Origin: an uncultured Bacteroidota bacterium
GTDB lineage: Bacteria > Bacteroidota > Bacteroidia > UKL13-3
NCBI GenBank assembly: GCA_903897855.1
Contig: CAIUDH010000110.1
Span: 1-40,814, forward strand
Direction of reading: 5' to 3'
Length of the DNA: 40,814 nt
Shown here: piece after piece, positions 25,796 through 33,926 of the stretch
Layout of the letters: each line of letters opens with the position of its first letter
Numbering within the stretch: position 1 is the stretch's first letter
Translations under genes and position numbers: made by a program
The notes under the pieces: generated by a model
What the model saw: the letters and a program-made list of their open reading frames with translations, nothing else
Told to the model about the DNA's origin: nothing
The model's database searches: none

Positions 25796-26045
25796 ATTAA
25801 AAAGTATTTTAAAAAGCGTATCGTTTCTGTTTATTAACCCAATTAACGATTAGGTAAATTATTTGTTTTATACGAACGTTAAAATACGTATTTGGCGGTA
25901 GTGTTGATCTTTACGCATTGGGCAACCCACCTTGGTAGATGAAGTCGTCATCGCCGAAACCCGGTTGCGGAGTGGCGTGTTCTCGGTGTCGTTTGGGTTG
26001 AAACAGGGGGCTGTTGCAAAAACGTCATAAGAAGGGGTTCTTTAT

Positions 26046-27590
26046 TTAATTACCCCAAGTTTCTTTATCTAAACTTCGGTATTGAATGGCTTCGGCTAAA
26101 TGTTCGATTCTTATTTCGGGGCTTGCGGCCAGGTCAGCAATGGTACGAGATACTTTTAATATTCTGTCATACGCCCTGGCACTTAAACCTTGTCGTTCCA
26201 TGGCGGTCTTAAGCAGGGTTTGTCCTGCTATACTAATCTCACAAACTTCTTTTACCTGCCTCCCGCTCATTTGAGAATTGCTATAAACTTGGTTTGCTCC
26301 CTTAAATCGAGCAGCTTGGATTTCGCGCGCGCCTATTACCCTCTCGCGTATCGTAACGCTTTGTTCCGCTGTCCTGGTCGTACTGCTTAATTCAGAAAAA
26401 CTCACAGGGGTTACCTCTACGTGAATATCTATGCGATCGAGCAGCGGTCCGCTTATTTTGTTTAAATATTTTTGTACTACCCCGGGGGCACAAACGCACT
26501 CCTTTTCTGGATGGTTAAAATAGCCACAAGGACAAGGGTTCATAGAGGCAACAAGCATAAAACTTGCTGGATACTCAACGGCAAATTTTGCTCGTGAGAT
26601 CGTTATAAGCCTTTCTTCTAGCGGTTGACGCATTACCTCTAATACCTGTCGCTTAAACTCGGGCAATTCGTCTAAAAACAATACCCCATTATGCGCTAAT
26701 GATATCTCTCCTGGTTGTGGGTTGCCGCCCCCTCCCACCAACGCAACATCACTAATGGTGTGGTGTGGCGAACGAAAAGGGCGTATATTTATTAAACCCG
26801 CTTCTTTACTTAATTTACCTGCAACACTATGGATTTTAGTTGTTTCTAGTGCTTCATACAAACTGAGTGGGGGAAGTATGGTAGGAAGGCGTTTTGCTAA
26901 CATCGTTTTCCCTGCACCCGGAGGACCTATTAAAATTACATTATGCCCTCCAGCAGCAGCAATTTCTAAGGCCCTTTTTATGTTTTCCTGTCCTTTTACG
27001 TCGCTAAAGTCTACCTCAACGTTTTGCTGCTTATTGGCAAACTCTTCCCTCGTGTTAAACACCTCTCTCGGTGGCTTTGCGCCCTCTTTAAAAAAGGATA
27101 CAATCTCTTTTATGTTTGCTATGCCATATACCTCTAAATCGCTCACAATTGCTGCCTCGCGGGCGTTTTTTTTGGGTAAGATAAAACCTTTAAAACCTTC
27201 TTTGCGTGCTTGTATTGCAATAGGTAAAACCCCCTTTATGGGCACCAGTGTTCCGTCGAAACTTAGCTCTCCCATAATTATATATTGACCTACTTCATCA
27301 GGCGGTATTTCGCCCGATGCGGCCAAAATGGCCGTCGCTAACGTTAAATCATAGGCGCTTCCCTCCTTGCGAATATCGGCAGGTGCCATATTCACAAGAA
27401 TTCTTAAACCACGAAGAGGGATACGATTATTCTTAAATGCGGTTTCAATGCGCGTCTGACTTTCTTTAACTGCATTATCCGGCAACCCAACAATATAAAA
27501 ATGGGGTACGCCCTCACCTACATTTACTTCAACCGTTATTGAAATTGCATTTACGCCATAAACGGCGCTTCCAAAAGTTTTTACAAGCAT
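26046..27590 (-). CDS. YifB/ComM family Mg-chelatase-like AAA+ ATPase
   Basis: A 514-residue AAA+ protein of the ComM family, a helicase that in naturally competent bacteria promotes branch migration of incoming DNA. Order of domains: a N-terminal ribosomal-S5-fold/Lon-like region (VEVNVGEGVPHFYIVGLPD to about residue 160), Walker A GPPGAGKTMLAKRL (about 222-235), Walker B-type GVLFLDELPEF, a Cys cluster MNPCPCGYFNHPEKECVC typical of the family, and C-terminal Mg_chelatase domain LSARAYDRILKVSRTIADL. All motifs are complete. A perfect -7 element TACATTTG lies at 27619-27612. Confidence 0.95.
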   Translation of the reverse strand: MLVKTFGSAVYGVNAISITVEVNVGEGVPHFYIVGLPDNAVKESQTRIETAFKNNRIPLRGLRILVNMAPADIRKEGSAYDLTLATAILAASGEIPPDEVGQYIIMGELSFDGTLVPIKGVLPIAIQARKEGFKGFILPKKNAREAAIVSDLEVYGIANIKEIVSFFKEGAKPPREVFNTREEFANKQQNVEVDFSDVKGQENIKRALEIAAAGGHNVILIGPPGAGKTMLAKRLPTILPPLSLYEALETTKIHSVAGKLSKEAGLINIRPFRSPHHTISDVALVGGGGNPQPGEISLAHNGVLFLDELPEFKRQVLEVMRQPLEERLITISRAKFAVEYPASFMLVASMNPCPCGYFNHPEKECVCAPGVVQKYLNKISGPLLDRIDIHVEVTPVSFSELSSTTRTAEQSVTIRERVIGAREIQAARFKGANQVYSNSQMSGRQVKEVCEISIAGQTLLKTAMERQGLSARAYDRILKVSRTIADLAASPEIRIEHLAEAIQYRSLDKETWGN

Positions 27591-27611
27591 GATATTTGGT
27601 TTTTATTACTG

Positions 27612-27619
27612 CAAATGTA
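27612..27619 (-). promoter_or_regulatory. -7 promoter element of yifB/comM
   Basis: Minus-strand TACATTTG is an exact TAnnTTTG match 21 bases before the ATG at 27590. Confidence 0.5.
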
Positions 27620-27696
27620 ATGCTTTGTTTTAAAAAAGAGGTGCGTTTATTAAAGACGTTATTCTTGTTTTTTTATTCTATACGTTTTTGTTTACA

Positions 27697-28713
27697 CTAA
27701 AACTGCTTTAAAAAACGGGTGTCGTTTTCAAAAAATGTTCTTAAGTCATTTACTTCATTTAAAAGCATAGATTGCCTTTCTAGGCCCATTCCAAATGCAA
27801 AACCACTATATTTTTCAGGATCAATACCACAGTTCTTAAGCACATTGGGGTGAACCATTCCACAACCCAATATTTCTAGCCATCCAGTATGTTTACAAAT
27901 AGTACACCCTTTTCCTTTACAAATAGTACAACTGATATCCATCTCTGCTGATGGCTCTGTAAATGGAAAATAGCTTGGTCTAAAACGTACTTCAACAGCC
28001 TCACCGTACATCTTTTTTACAAAATAAAAAAGAGTTTGTTTTAAATCGGCAAAACTTACATTTTCATCAATATACAATCCTTCAATTTGGTGAAAGAAAC
28101 AGTTTGCTCTTGCGCTTACAGCTTCGTTTCTATAAACTCGTCCTGGAGCTAATATCCGTATAGGTGGTTTTTGTGTTTGCATTGTACGTATCTGTACACT
28201 GCTGGTGTGTGTACGTAAAGCAAGCTGGTCTTCCATATTAATAAAGAAAGTGTCCTGCATATCACGTGCCGGATGATTTAGCGCAAAATTCAATGCTGAA
28301 AAATTATGCCAATCATCTTCAATTTCTGGCCCCTCTTCAATTATAAAACCAATACTAGTAAAAATTTCTACAATCTTATTTTTTAAGATTGAAATTGGAT
28401 GCCTGCTACCTTTATTTGTATAAAATGGAGGAAGTGTAATATCTTCTTTTAAAGTATAGTCCACTGATTGATTACTCAATGTTTCTTGGTGGGTGAGATA
28501 TTTATCTTCTATCGCTTTCTTTGCTTCATTTAAAATTCTACCTGCTTCTTTTCTTTCTTCAATTGCTAAATCCTTCAGTTGATTAAACAACTCCATCATC
28601 TCGCTTTTCTTTACAATAAACTTCATTCTAAATTTTTCTAAATCATCATTACTGATTAAAGAAAAATTCTTTACCTCTTCTTTTATTTTATTTATCTTTT
28701 CTTCTAAACTCAT
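27697..28713 (-). CDS. pheS: Phenylalanine-tRNA ligase alpha subunit
   Basis: Catalytic subunit of the alpha2-beta2 PheRS that charges tRNA-Phe. Class II synthetase motifs are present: motif 1 HPISILKNKIVEIFTSIGF, motif 2 in RVYRNEAVSARANCFFHQIEGLYID, and motif 3 GFAFGMGLERQSML. The N-terminal helical coiled-coil arm for tRNA binding is also there. The frame is open to a TTG at 28740, but that triplet is part of the -7 element TACTTTTG, so I place the start at the ATG at 28713, giving 338 residues, beginning MSLEEKINKIKEE. pheT is not adjacent in this window, which is common in Bacteroidota. A Cys-rich insert CTICKGKGCTICKHTG before motif 3 looks like a zinc-binding knuckle. Confidence 0.97.
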   Translation of the reverse strand: MSLEEKINKIKEEVKNFSLISNDDLEKFRMKFIVKKSEMMELFNQLKDLAIEERKEAGRILNEAKKAIEDKYLTHQETLSNQSVDYTLKEDITLPPFYTNKGSRHPISILKNKIVEIFTSIGFIIEEGPEIEDDWHNFSALNFALNHPARDMQDTFFINMEDQLALRTHTSSVQIRTMQTQKPPIRILAPGRVYRNEAVSARANCFFHQIEGLYIDENVSFADLKQTLFYFVKKMYGEAVEVRFRPSYFPFTEPSAEMDISCTICKGKGCTICKHTGWLEILGCGMVHPNVLKNCGIDPEKYSGFAFGMGLERQSMLLNEVNDLRTFFENDTRFLKQF

Positions 28714-28737
28714 TTTTTTAAGCGGTTTATTTTTTAT

Positions 28738-28745
28738 CAAAAGTA
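28738..28745 (-). promoter_or_regulatory. pheS -7 promoter element
   Basis: Minus-strand TACTTTTG is an exact match to TAnnTTTG, 24 bases before the ATG at 28713, and rules out the more upstream TTG as start. Confidence 0.6.
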
Positions 28746-29105
28746 ATATTTAATTACGGTCGGTTTATACACAGCATTGTATTAATATTAAATTTTTAAA
28801 AAGTTATTTATTTATATTTATATATGTTAATTCTGTGAAGTACTTTATTTAATTTATTAGAGAATCTTTTTTATTAATAGTTTATCCACTTTTATTTTAA
28901 TATAGTTTATTGTATTCATTGGCTTTTACCCCGTTTTTAACATCTTTTATCGACTGTGGATAACCGATATTGTGGTTATTTATTTCTGTCTTTATTGTGT
29001 GTTACAGTAGGTATAACTATGTATAAGTGAGGAGTAATTAACATTTTAATTTTTAATTTTATTACACACAAAAAACAACCGATTTATACACCGCTTTATA
29101 CACCA
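28746..29105. other. Candidate replication origin (oriC-like): DnaA boxes around an AT-rich unwinding element
   Basis: This gene-free stretch contains TTATACACA (28765-28773), TTATCCACT (28882-28890), a perfect TTATCCACA on the minus strand (28963-28955), TTACACACA (29062-29070) and two TTATACACC 12 bp apart (29084-29092, 29096-29104). The E. coli DnaA box consensus is TTATNCACA, so two are perfect and the others differ by one base. Bases 28781-28830 contain only 2 G/C in 50, a good DNA-unwinding element, lying between the first box and the others. Two parS-like sites are 4.5-5.2 kb away. AT-rich DNA yields chance matches, and dnaA itself is not in the window, so this is a candidate. Confidence 0.5.
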
Positions 29106-30710
29106 TTATTGATCTAAAAGAACTAGTTTTTCTTCAATATCAAAACCTATTTTAATATTAAGTTCTTTATAATAAACAAACTTTTCTGGTTGTATATGCT
29201 TAAAATAATCTCCAGTAAAAGGGCGATTATAATCATCTGATATTTCTGAAACCCATATTTTATATTGGCCAGGCAATAAATGAGAAAATTTATAAGCCTT
29301 ACTTGGTTCTAATATTTTTTCGCTGCAATACATATCAGAATTTACAATTCGCAATTTATATTTTCGATTTTGTATAGTATCAAATGTGTAAATAAGTGAT
29401 GGTAATTCTGCGGTATTATATACCAAAATTTGTATCATAAAACTATCGTTTATTTCGCCAAAGTAATCAGAGATGGCGCCTTTCGCAAAGACAGCCTTAT
29501 AAGAACCAGCCATTAAGTTCTCTATAGTTAAACCCAACAAAGGGTCAGCCCTTAATGATATATTCTTCAACTCGTTCGTATCATTGAATATTTTTATCTT
29601 TTTTATATCTAAACTAGCGGTATCTAGTGTTCTTATAAAGGGTATTAGAACCGGCGTATTATCTGTCGTTGTATAAATTGTTTTGAGTGGCAAAAAAACC
29701 TTTTGTTGAGATATTTTGATCGCTGTTTTATATAAGTTATGATTAATATAATAGTTAAAGTGAGCGGAATCTTTTGAGTGTAAATTACTAGTAATGAATG
29801 ATTTATATATTGGTACAAAACAAGCATCTTGAATATTGTGTTGCAGGTATCTTTGGGTTTTATCCGTGCTTGGATCTTCCTGATTAATTATCACATATTG
29901 GCCACTATCGTTTGCGTTAAACTTATGGAAGACAAACTCATAAACACCCATGCTGCTGCTTTTTGATGATACTAAATAGTTTTTATTGACGGGTTGTTTA
30001 AACTGACGAATCACCACCTGTTTATTAGAAGAATCAACACGTATAGGTTCGGTAACAAACGCTAATTCCTCTTCCTCGTTCCATAATAAATTTTTATTTT
30101 TGTCTTCAATCACGGCCAGTTTATAAACACCGGGTTTAATATTTTCTAATGCGAAATTTCCTTTTATATCCGACAAGGTAAAATAATCAGGCTCTTGTTT
30201 AAGAATGATACTATCTTCAAGGTTTCGATATAAACACACCAAAGAGGCAGAACAGGGTTGGAGGGTGATGGCATCAATAACCACACCGCTCAATTTTAAT
30301 GAGTCAATTTGTGTTCCTGTACTAAATACATATTTTAAACTACTGAGGGTGTTTCCCTCGGTGATATCAGCGATCGTGTTTTTTGCACTAATAGTGTATG
30401 TTGTGTTGGGTTTTAGGTTGGCGAGTTTAATGAGTAATTTATTAGTTTGAGATTCTGCACTAAAACCGTTGGTGCCCAAACTTGGAGAAATCACTACGCC
30501 ATTTTGAGGATCTTTTATAGTAATGTTTTCGTTAAACGTGATGGCTATTTTGGAAGATAAAAAAAGGGTAGTACTATCTTTCGGATATAATTTAATCACT
30601 ACCGGTGCGGTTATATCCTTTTCTCCTCCTGTGGGTGCAACAATGTTTGCACAGGAAGATAAGAATATGATTAAGACTGAGTACCTAAGTAGATTTTTTT
30701 TGAAACACAT
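29106..30710 (-). CDS. Ig-like (SbsA-type) domain surface lipoprotein
   Basis: A 534-residue lipoprotein with lipobox LSSC (C20) followed by ANIVAPTGGEKDITAPVV, a sequence typical of a Bacteroidota lipoprotein family carrying an N-terminal SbsA Ig-like (Big_5) domain (about 35-135: ITFNENITI, LKPNTTYTI, KYVFSTGTQIDSL). A carboxypeptidase-regulatory/CNA-B-like beta domain follows (LSGVVIDAITLQPC ... KGNFALENIKPGVYKLAVIED). The rest is beta-rich with no motif I recognise; a late LPGQYKIWV suggests a second small beta domain. It overlaps the methyltransferase stop by 26 bp. Its role is unknown; likely a structural envelope protein. Confidence 0.8.
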   Translation of the reverse strand: MCFKKNLLRYSVLIIFLSSCANIVAPTGGEKDITAPVVIKLYPKDSTTLFLSSKIAITFNENITIKDPQNGVVISPSLGTNGFSAESQTNKLLIKLANLKPNTTYTISAKNTIADITEGNTLSSLKYVFSTGTQIDSLKLSGVVIDAITLQPCSASLVCLYRNLEDSIILKQEPDYFTLSDIKGNFALENIKPGVYKLAVIEDKNKNLLWNEEEELAFVTEPIRVDSSNKQVVIRQFKQPVNKNYLVSSKSSSMGVYEFVFHKFNANDSGQYVIINQEDPSTDKTQRYLQHNIQDACFVPIYKSFITSNLHSKDSAHFNYYINHNLYKTAIKISQQKVFLPLKTIYTTTDNTPVLIPFIRTLDTASLDIKKIKIFNDTNELKNISLRADPLLGLTIENLMAGSYKAVFAKGAISDYFGEINDSFMIQILVYNTAELPSLIYTFDTIQNRKYKLRIVNSDMYCSEKILEPSKAYKFSHLLPGQYKIWVSEISDDYNRPFTGDYFKHIQPEKFVYYKELNIKIGFDIEEKLVLLDQ

Positions 30711-31575
30711 AGATCAAGCTTGAATAATCATTACTTTTTTTTGCAAGGCAATTGGATTTTATTCCCACATAAACACCCTTAATTATATTAAAGATGGATT
30801 TTTTGTTCTTATATTCTTCGCTTTTTATGCTCACATACACAGAGTCGTATTTCATGGGATGAATAGAATTTAATACGAAGCTGTGTTTGTTAAATAAACG
30901 CTCAATAGTGTCAGATGTAAAATGGGTAAGGTGCCTTGGTACGTCGTAGGCGGCCCAATGCGTTTCGTAATGTAACGCATCAAACGACTTATGGTTAGGT
31001 ACAGCGATAATAACAATACCGTTGGTATTAAGTAAACGATATAACTGCTCTAATTTTTCATTCAGGTTGTTTACATGTTCTAATACGTGCCACATGCTTA
31101 TCACATCGAAAGCCTCATGACTGTTGTTCAAATAATCTAAATCAAAAACAGAAATGTTTTTTTGAAGCGCCTGTTTTCGTGCGTCACCATCGGGTTCTAC
31201 GCCCGTTGTTGTCCAACCCAAATTTTTGCAATACTCCAAAAAATTGCCAGTACCGCAACCAATGTCCAGGATAGAAACGTTGCGGTTAAAGTGTTTTAAA
31301 ACAATGGCTGTTTTATTTACAAACTGTATATCTCTAATTTTTCTATAAATCCACGGTATAAGACCCGACTTGTTGGAGTGGTGGGAAATATAGATGTCGG
31401 AGTTGTAGTATTTTCCAAGGTCTTTTTCTTGGGGCCTTGGGTTTGTTATCGCTAATCCACAACCCGAACACTGAACTATTTTAAAAGCTTCTTTACTGAT
31501 GCTATAGTCTGTACCTTCTAGTAAGGCTTTAAAATTTTCGTTGCCACATATAGGGCATTTATCAACGGTATCCAT
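30685..31575 (-). CDS. Class I SAM-dependent methyltransferase with N-terminal zinc knuckle
   Basis: A 296-residue methyltransferase of the Methyltransf_23 type. The N terminus has two CxxC pairs, CPICGNENF and CSGCGLAITNPRPQ, probably binding zinc. The SAM-binding fold follows: SILDIGCGTGNFLEY (motif I), WTTTGVEPDG (motif II), FDVISMWHVLEHV (motif post-I/IV) and IAVPNHKSFDALHYETHW. Such proteins often modify sugars or cell-envelope polysaccharide precursors, but the substrate is not evident. The -7 element lies only 6 bases from the ATG. Confidence 0.88.
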   Translation of the reverse strand: MDTVDKCPICGNENFKALLEGTDYSISKEAFKIVQCSGCGLAITNPRPQEKDLGKYYNSDIYISHHSNKSGLIPWIYRKIRDIQFVNKTAIVLKHFNRNVSILDIGCGTGNFLEYCKNLGWTTTGVEPDGDARKQALQKNISVFDLDYLNNSHEAFDVISMWHVLEHVNNLNEKLEQLYRLLNTNGIVIIAVPNHKSFDALHYETHWAAYDVPRHLTHFTSDTIERLFNKHSFVLNSIHPMKYDSVYVSIKSEEYKNKKSIFNIIKGVYVGIKSNCLAKKSNDYSSLIYVFQKKST

Positions 31576-31580
31576 TTTTG

Positions 31581-31588
31581 CAAAAGTA
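31581..31588 (-). promoter_or_regulatory. -7 promoter element of the methyltransferase gene
   Basis: Minus-strand TACTTTTG matches TAnnTTTG exactly and ends 6 bases before the ATG at 31575, just after the mnmG stop; predicts a leaderless or near-leaderless mRNA. Confidence 0.5.
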
Positions 31589-31590
31589 AC

Positions 31591-33453
31591 TTATCTTTCT
31601 AAACTAATCATTAAAACGGAAATATCTGCCGGGCTCACCCCCGATATTCTTGAAGCTTGTCCAAGGGTGGAGGGTCTGATTTTTGTTAGCTTTTCTTTTG
31701 CTTCGTGAGAAAGTGATTTTATAGCATGGTAGTTGTGTTCGGGTAATAGGTGTATATTCTCTAACTTCAACATCTTATCGGCGTGCTCTTTTTCTTTTTC
31801 TATATAACTTTCGTATTTCATAAGTATTTCAGCCTGTATAAGCATTTCTTCATCATAGTCCTTTAGTGCTTCTTTTATAAGATCATTTTCGTCAACGAAG
31901 TTGGAAATAGATAACCCCGGTCTTGTAATCAAAGTGCTTAGTTTTACTTGTTGGCTAATGGGTGTTGAGTTTACTGTTTCTAAAACGTGATTGGCGTGAT
32001 CCTTGGTTATCGAGGTATCGCAAAAATATTTTATTATTCTATTACTACCACCTATTTTATGCTCTACATTTTGGAGTCGGTCATTAGAGGCAAGGCCGAT
32101 ATTATTACTTAGGGCTGTTAATCTAATATCTGCATTATCCTGGCGAAGCAGAATACGATATTCGGCTCTTGATGTAAACATGCGGTAGGGTTCTTCTGTC
32201 CCCTTGTTCACCAAATCATCAATAAGTACACCAATGTATGCTTGATCACGCGACAACACAAAGGGGTCTTTATTACGTAGTTTCTGGTGTGCGTTTATTC
32301 CCGCCATCAACCCTTGGCATGCCGCCTCCTCGTATCCGGTGGTGCCATTAATTTGCCCCGCAAAATAAAGGCCATTTATTAGTTTAGTTTCTAGTGTTGG
32401 ATAAAGTTGGGTAGGTGGGAAATAGTCATATTCAATTGCGTATCCAGGACGAAACATTTTTACTGTTTCAAAGCCAGGGATTTCTTTTAGGGCTTTTAGC
32501 TGAATATCTTCGGCTAGTGATGTAGAGAAACCATTAACATATATTTCTACCGTATCCCAACCTTCTGGTTCTACAAAAATCTGATGTCGATCTCTTTCAG
32601 CAAAACGATTTATTTTATCCTCGATGCTTGGGCAATATCTTGGACCCACCCCTTGAATTCTGCCAGCGTACATCGGACTGTCTTCAAAACCCGTTTTTAA
32701 GATGTCATGTACGTTTTGGTTGGTGTAGGTTACCCAACAACTTTTTTGATGTTGAACAGGAGGGGTTTTAAGGTAGGAGAATTTACCCGGTTTTTTATCA
32801 CCGGCCTGTTCTTCCATTTTCGTATAATCTAAACTTCTTCCATCTACCCTTGGTGGAGTTCCCGTCTTCATTCTTCCTGCTACAAATCCAAGACGAACTA
32901 ATTTCTCTGTTATTCCGAATGACGCGCTCTCCCCTATTCTTCCACCGCTAAAGTTCTTTTTGCCGATGTGGATCACCCCGTTCATAAATGTGCCTGAAGT
33001 GAGTATGACACTCTTCGACTTTATTTCTAGCCCAAGTCCGGTTTTTACACCACAAACGCGTCCGTTTTCAACAATGATATCCTTTACCCCGTCTTGCCAA
33101 AAGTCAATGTTTTGGGTATGCTCCAACATATCTCTCCAATATTTACCAAATAGCAGGCGGTCGTTTTGTGTACGAGGGCTCCACATGGCCGGACCCTTGC
33201 TTAAGTTTAGCATTCTAAACTGTATAGTACTTTTATCGCTTACGATACCCGAGTATCCTCCCAGCGCATCTATTTCTCTTACAATTTGGCCTTTTGCCAC
33301 TCCGCCCATAGCTGGATTACAACTCATCTGAGCTATTTTAACCATATCCATGGTTATAAGCAATACCGAACTTCCCAAGTTGGCCGCAGCGGCTGCTGCT
33401 TCACAACCAGCATGCCCAGCCCCAACCACTATAACATCATATTCTTCAAACAT
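31591..33453 (-). CDS. mnmG: tRNA uridine-5-carboxymethylaminomethyl modification enzyme MnmG (GidA)
   Basis: FAD enzyme that with MnmE installs the cmnm5 group on U34 of several tRNAs. FAD motif [19 protein letters not shown] is at the N terminus; [43 protein letters not shown] and [24 protein letters not shown] are diagnostic. The frame is open to 33492, but the [13 protein letters not shown] start at 33453 matches the family and reduces the overlap with ybeY to 8 bp, giving 620 residues. In many bacteria gidA lies close to the replication origin, which fits the oriC candidate about 2.5 kb away, though this alone is weak evidence. Confidence 0.97.
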   Translation of the reverse strand: MFEEYDVIVVGAGHAGCEAAAAAANLGSSVLLITMDMVKIAQMSCNPAMGGVAKGQIVREIDALGGYSGIVSDKSTIQFRMLNLSKGPAMWSPRTQNDRLLFGKYWRDMLEHTQNIDFWQDGVKDIIVENGRVCGVKTGLGLEIKSKSVILTSGTFMNGVIHIGKKNFSGGRIGESASFGITEKLVRLGFVAGRMKTGTPPRVDGRSLDYTKMEEQAGDKKPGKFSYLKTPPVQHQKSCWVTYTNQNVHDILKTGFEDSPMYAGRIQGVGPRYCPSIEDKINRFAERDRHQIFVEPEGWDTVEIYVNGFSTSLAEDIQLKALKEIPGFETVKMFRPGYAIEYDYFPPTQLYPTLETKLINGLYFAGQINGTTGYEEAACQGLMAGINAHQKLRNKDPFVLSRDQAYIGVLIDDLVNKGTEEPYRMFTSRAEYRILLRQDNADIRLTALSNNIGLASNDRLQNVEHKIGGSNRIIKYFCDTSITKDHANHVLETVNSTPISQQVKLSTLITRPGLSISNFVDENDLIKEALKDYDEEMLIQAEILMKYESYIEKEKEHADKMLKLENIHLLPEHNYHAIKSLSHEAKEKLTKIRPSTLGQASRISGVSPADISVLMISLER

Positions 33454-33913
33454 TATTCCGTTTTCTTTTTTTATACCGTGTGTTAAATTCATTCAGATAG
33501 AACTGTTCTTTTTCACGCATCACCACCCTTTGAGATTTTGTTTTATCTTTATATTTTAAAAGGTGCAATAAGCCATGTGCCATTACGCGCCTCATCTCGT
33601 CCATACGTTTCACGTGAAACGTTTGAGCATTCTCCACAACCCTATCAGCGCTTATATAGATGTCACCTTCTATTATTTTTGGGTTATCACTCAAATCAAA
33701 GGTAATAATATCAGTGTAATAATCGTGCTTTAGCCTTTCCTTGTTCAACTCCAAAAGGGCATTATCGTTTACGAGACTATAATTTAAAAACCCTACCACA
33801 CAACCTTCCTGTTTCGCGATATAGGACAACCACAATTTGGTGTTTTCCCATTTGTCTATCCTAAAGGAGGTGTCAATTTTGTTTATCTCTATATGTGTTT
33901 CTGGGTGTTTCAC
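33446..33913 (-). CDS. ybeY: Endoribonuclease/rRNA maturation factor YbeY
   Basis: Zn-dependent RNase for 16S rRNA 3'-end maturation and ribosome quality control. The 155-residue protein has [16 protein letters not shown] and the metal motif [13 protein letters not shown]. Two zinc His are present (H113, H117); the position of the third His in the usual HGxLHLxGYDH motif is Asp (D123), followed by K, as I recall from other Bacteroidota. The start appears to be GTG at 33913, which lies inside a parS-like palindrome; a second, better parS-like site lies at codons for TFHVKR (33606-33621). It overlaps mnmG by 8 bp. Confidence 0.92.
   Translation of the reverse strand: MKHPETHIEINKIDTSFRIDKWENTKLWLSYIAKQEGCVVGFLNYSLVNDNALLELNKERLKHDYYTDIITFDLSDNPKIIEGDIYISADRVVENAQTFHVKRMDEMRRVMAHGLLHLLKYKDKTKSQRVVMREKEQFYLNEFNTRYKKRKRNNV
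33606..33621. other. parS-like ParB-binding site 1 (inside ybeY)
   Basis: CGTTTCACGTGAAACG is a perfect 16-bp palindrome whose inner 14 bases GTTTCACGTGAAAC equal the core of the widely conserved parS consensus TGTTTCACGTGAAACA; only the outermost base on each side differs. Confidence 0.75.
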
Positions 33914-33921
33914 GTGGAACT
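33906..33921. other. parS-like ParB-binding site 2 (at the ybeY start)
   Basis: TGTTTCACGTGGAACT differs from TGTTTCACGTGAAACA at two positions, and its complement AGTTCCACGTGAAACA differs by one from the B. subtilis type TGTTCCACGTGAAACA. It lies 300 bp from site 1 and contains the presumed ybeY GTG start codon. Confidence 0.65.
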
Positions 33922-33926
33922 ATTTA

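Noticed and set aside
26722-27288. 188-codon plus-strand frame opposite yifB/comM
   Set aside because: Low-complexity hydrophobic shadow of a well-supported gene; no start-site signal or recognisable domain.
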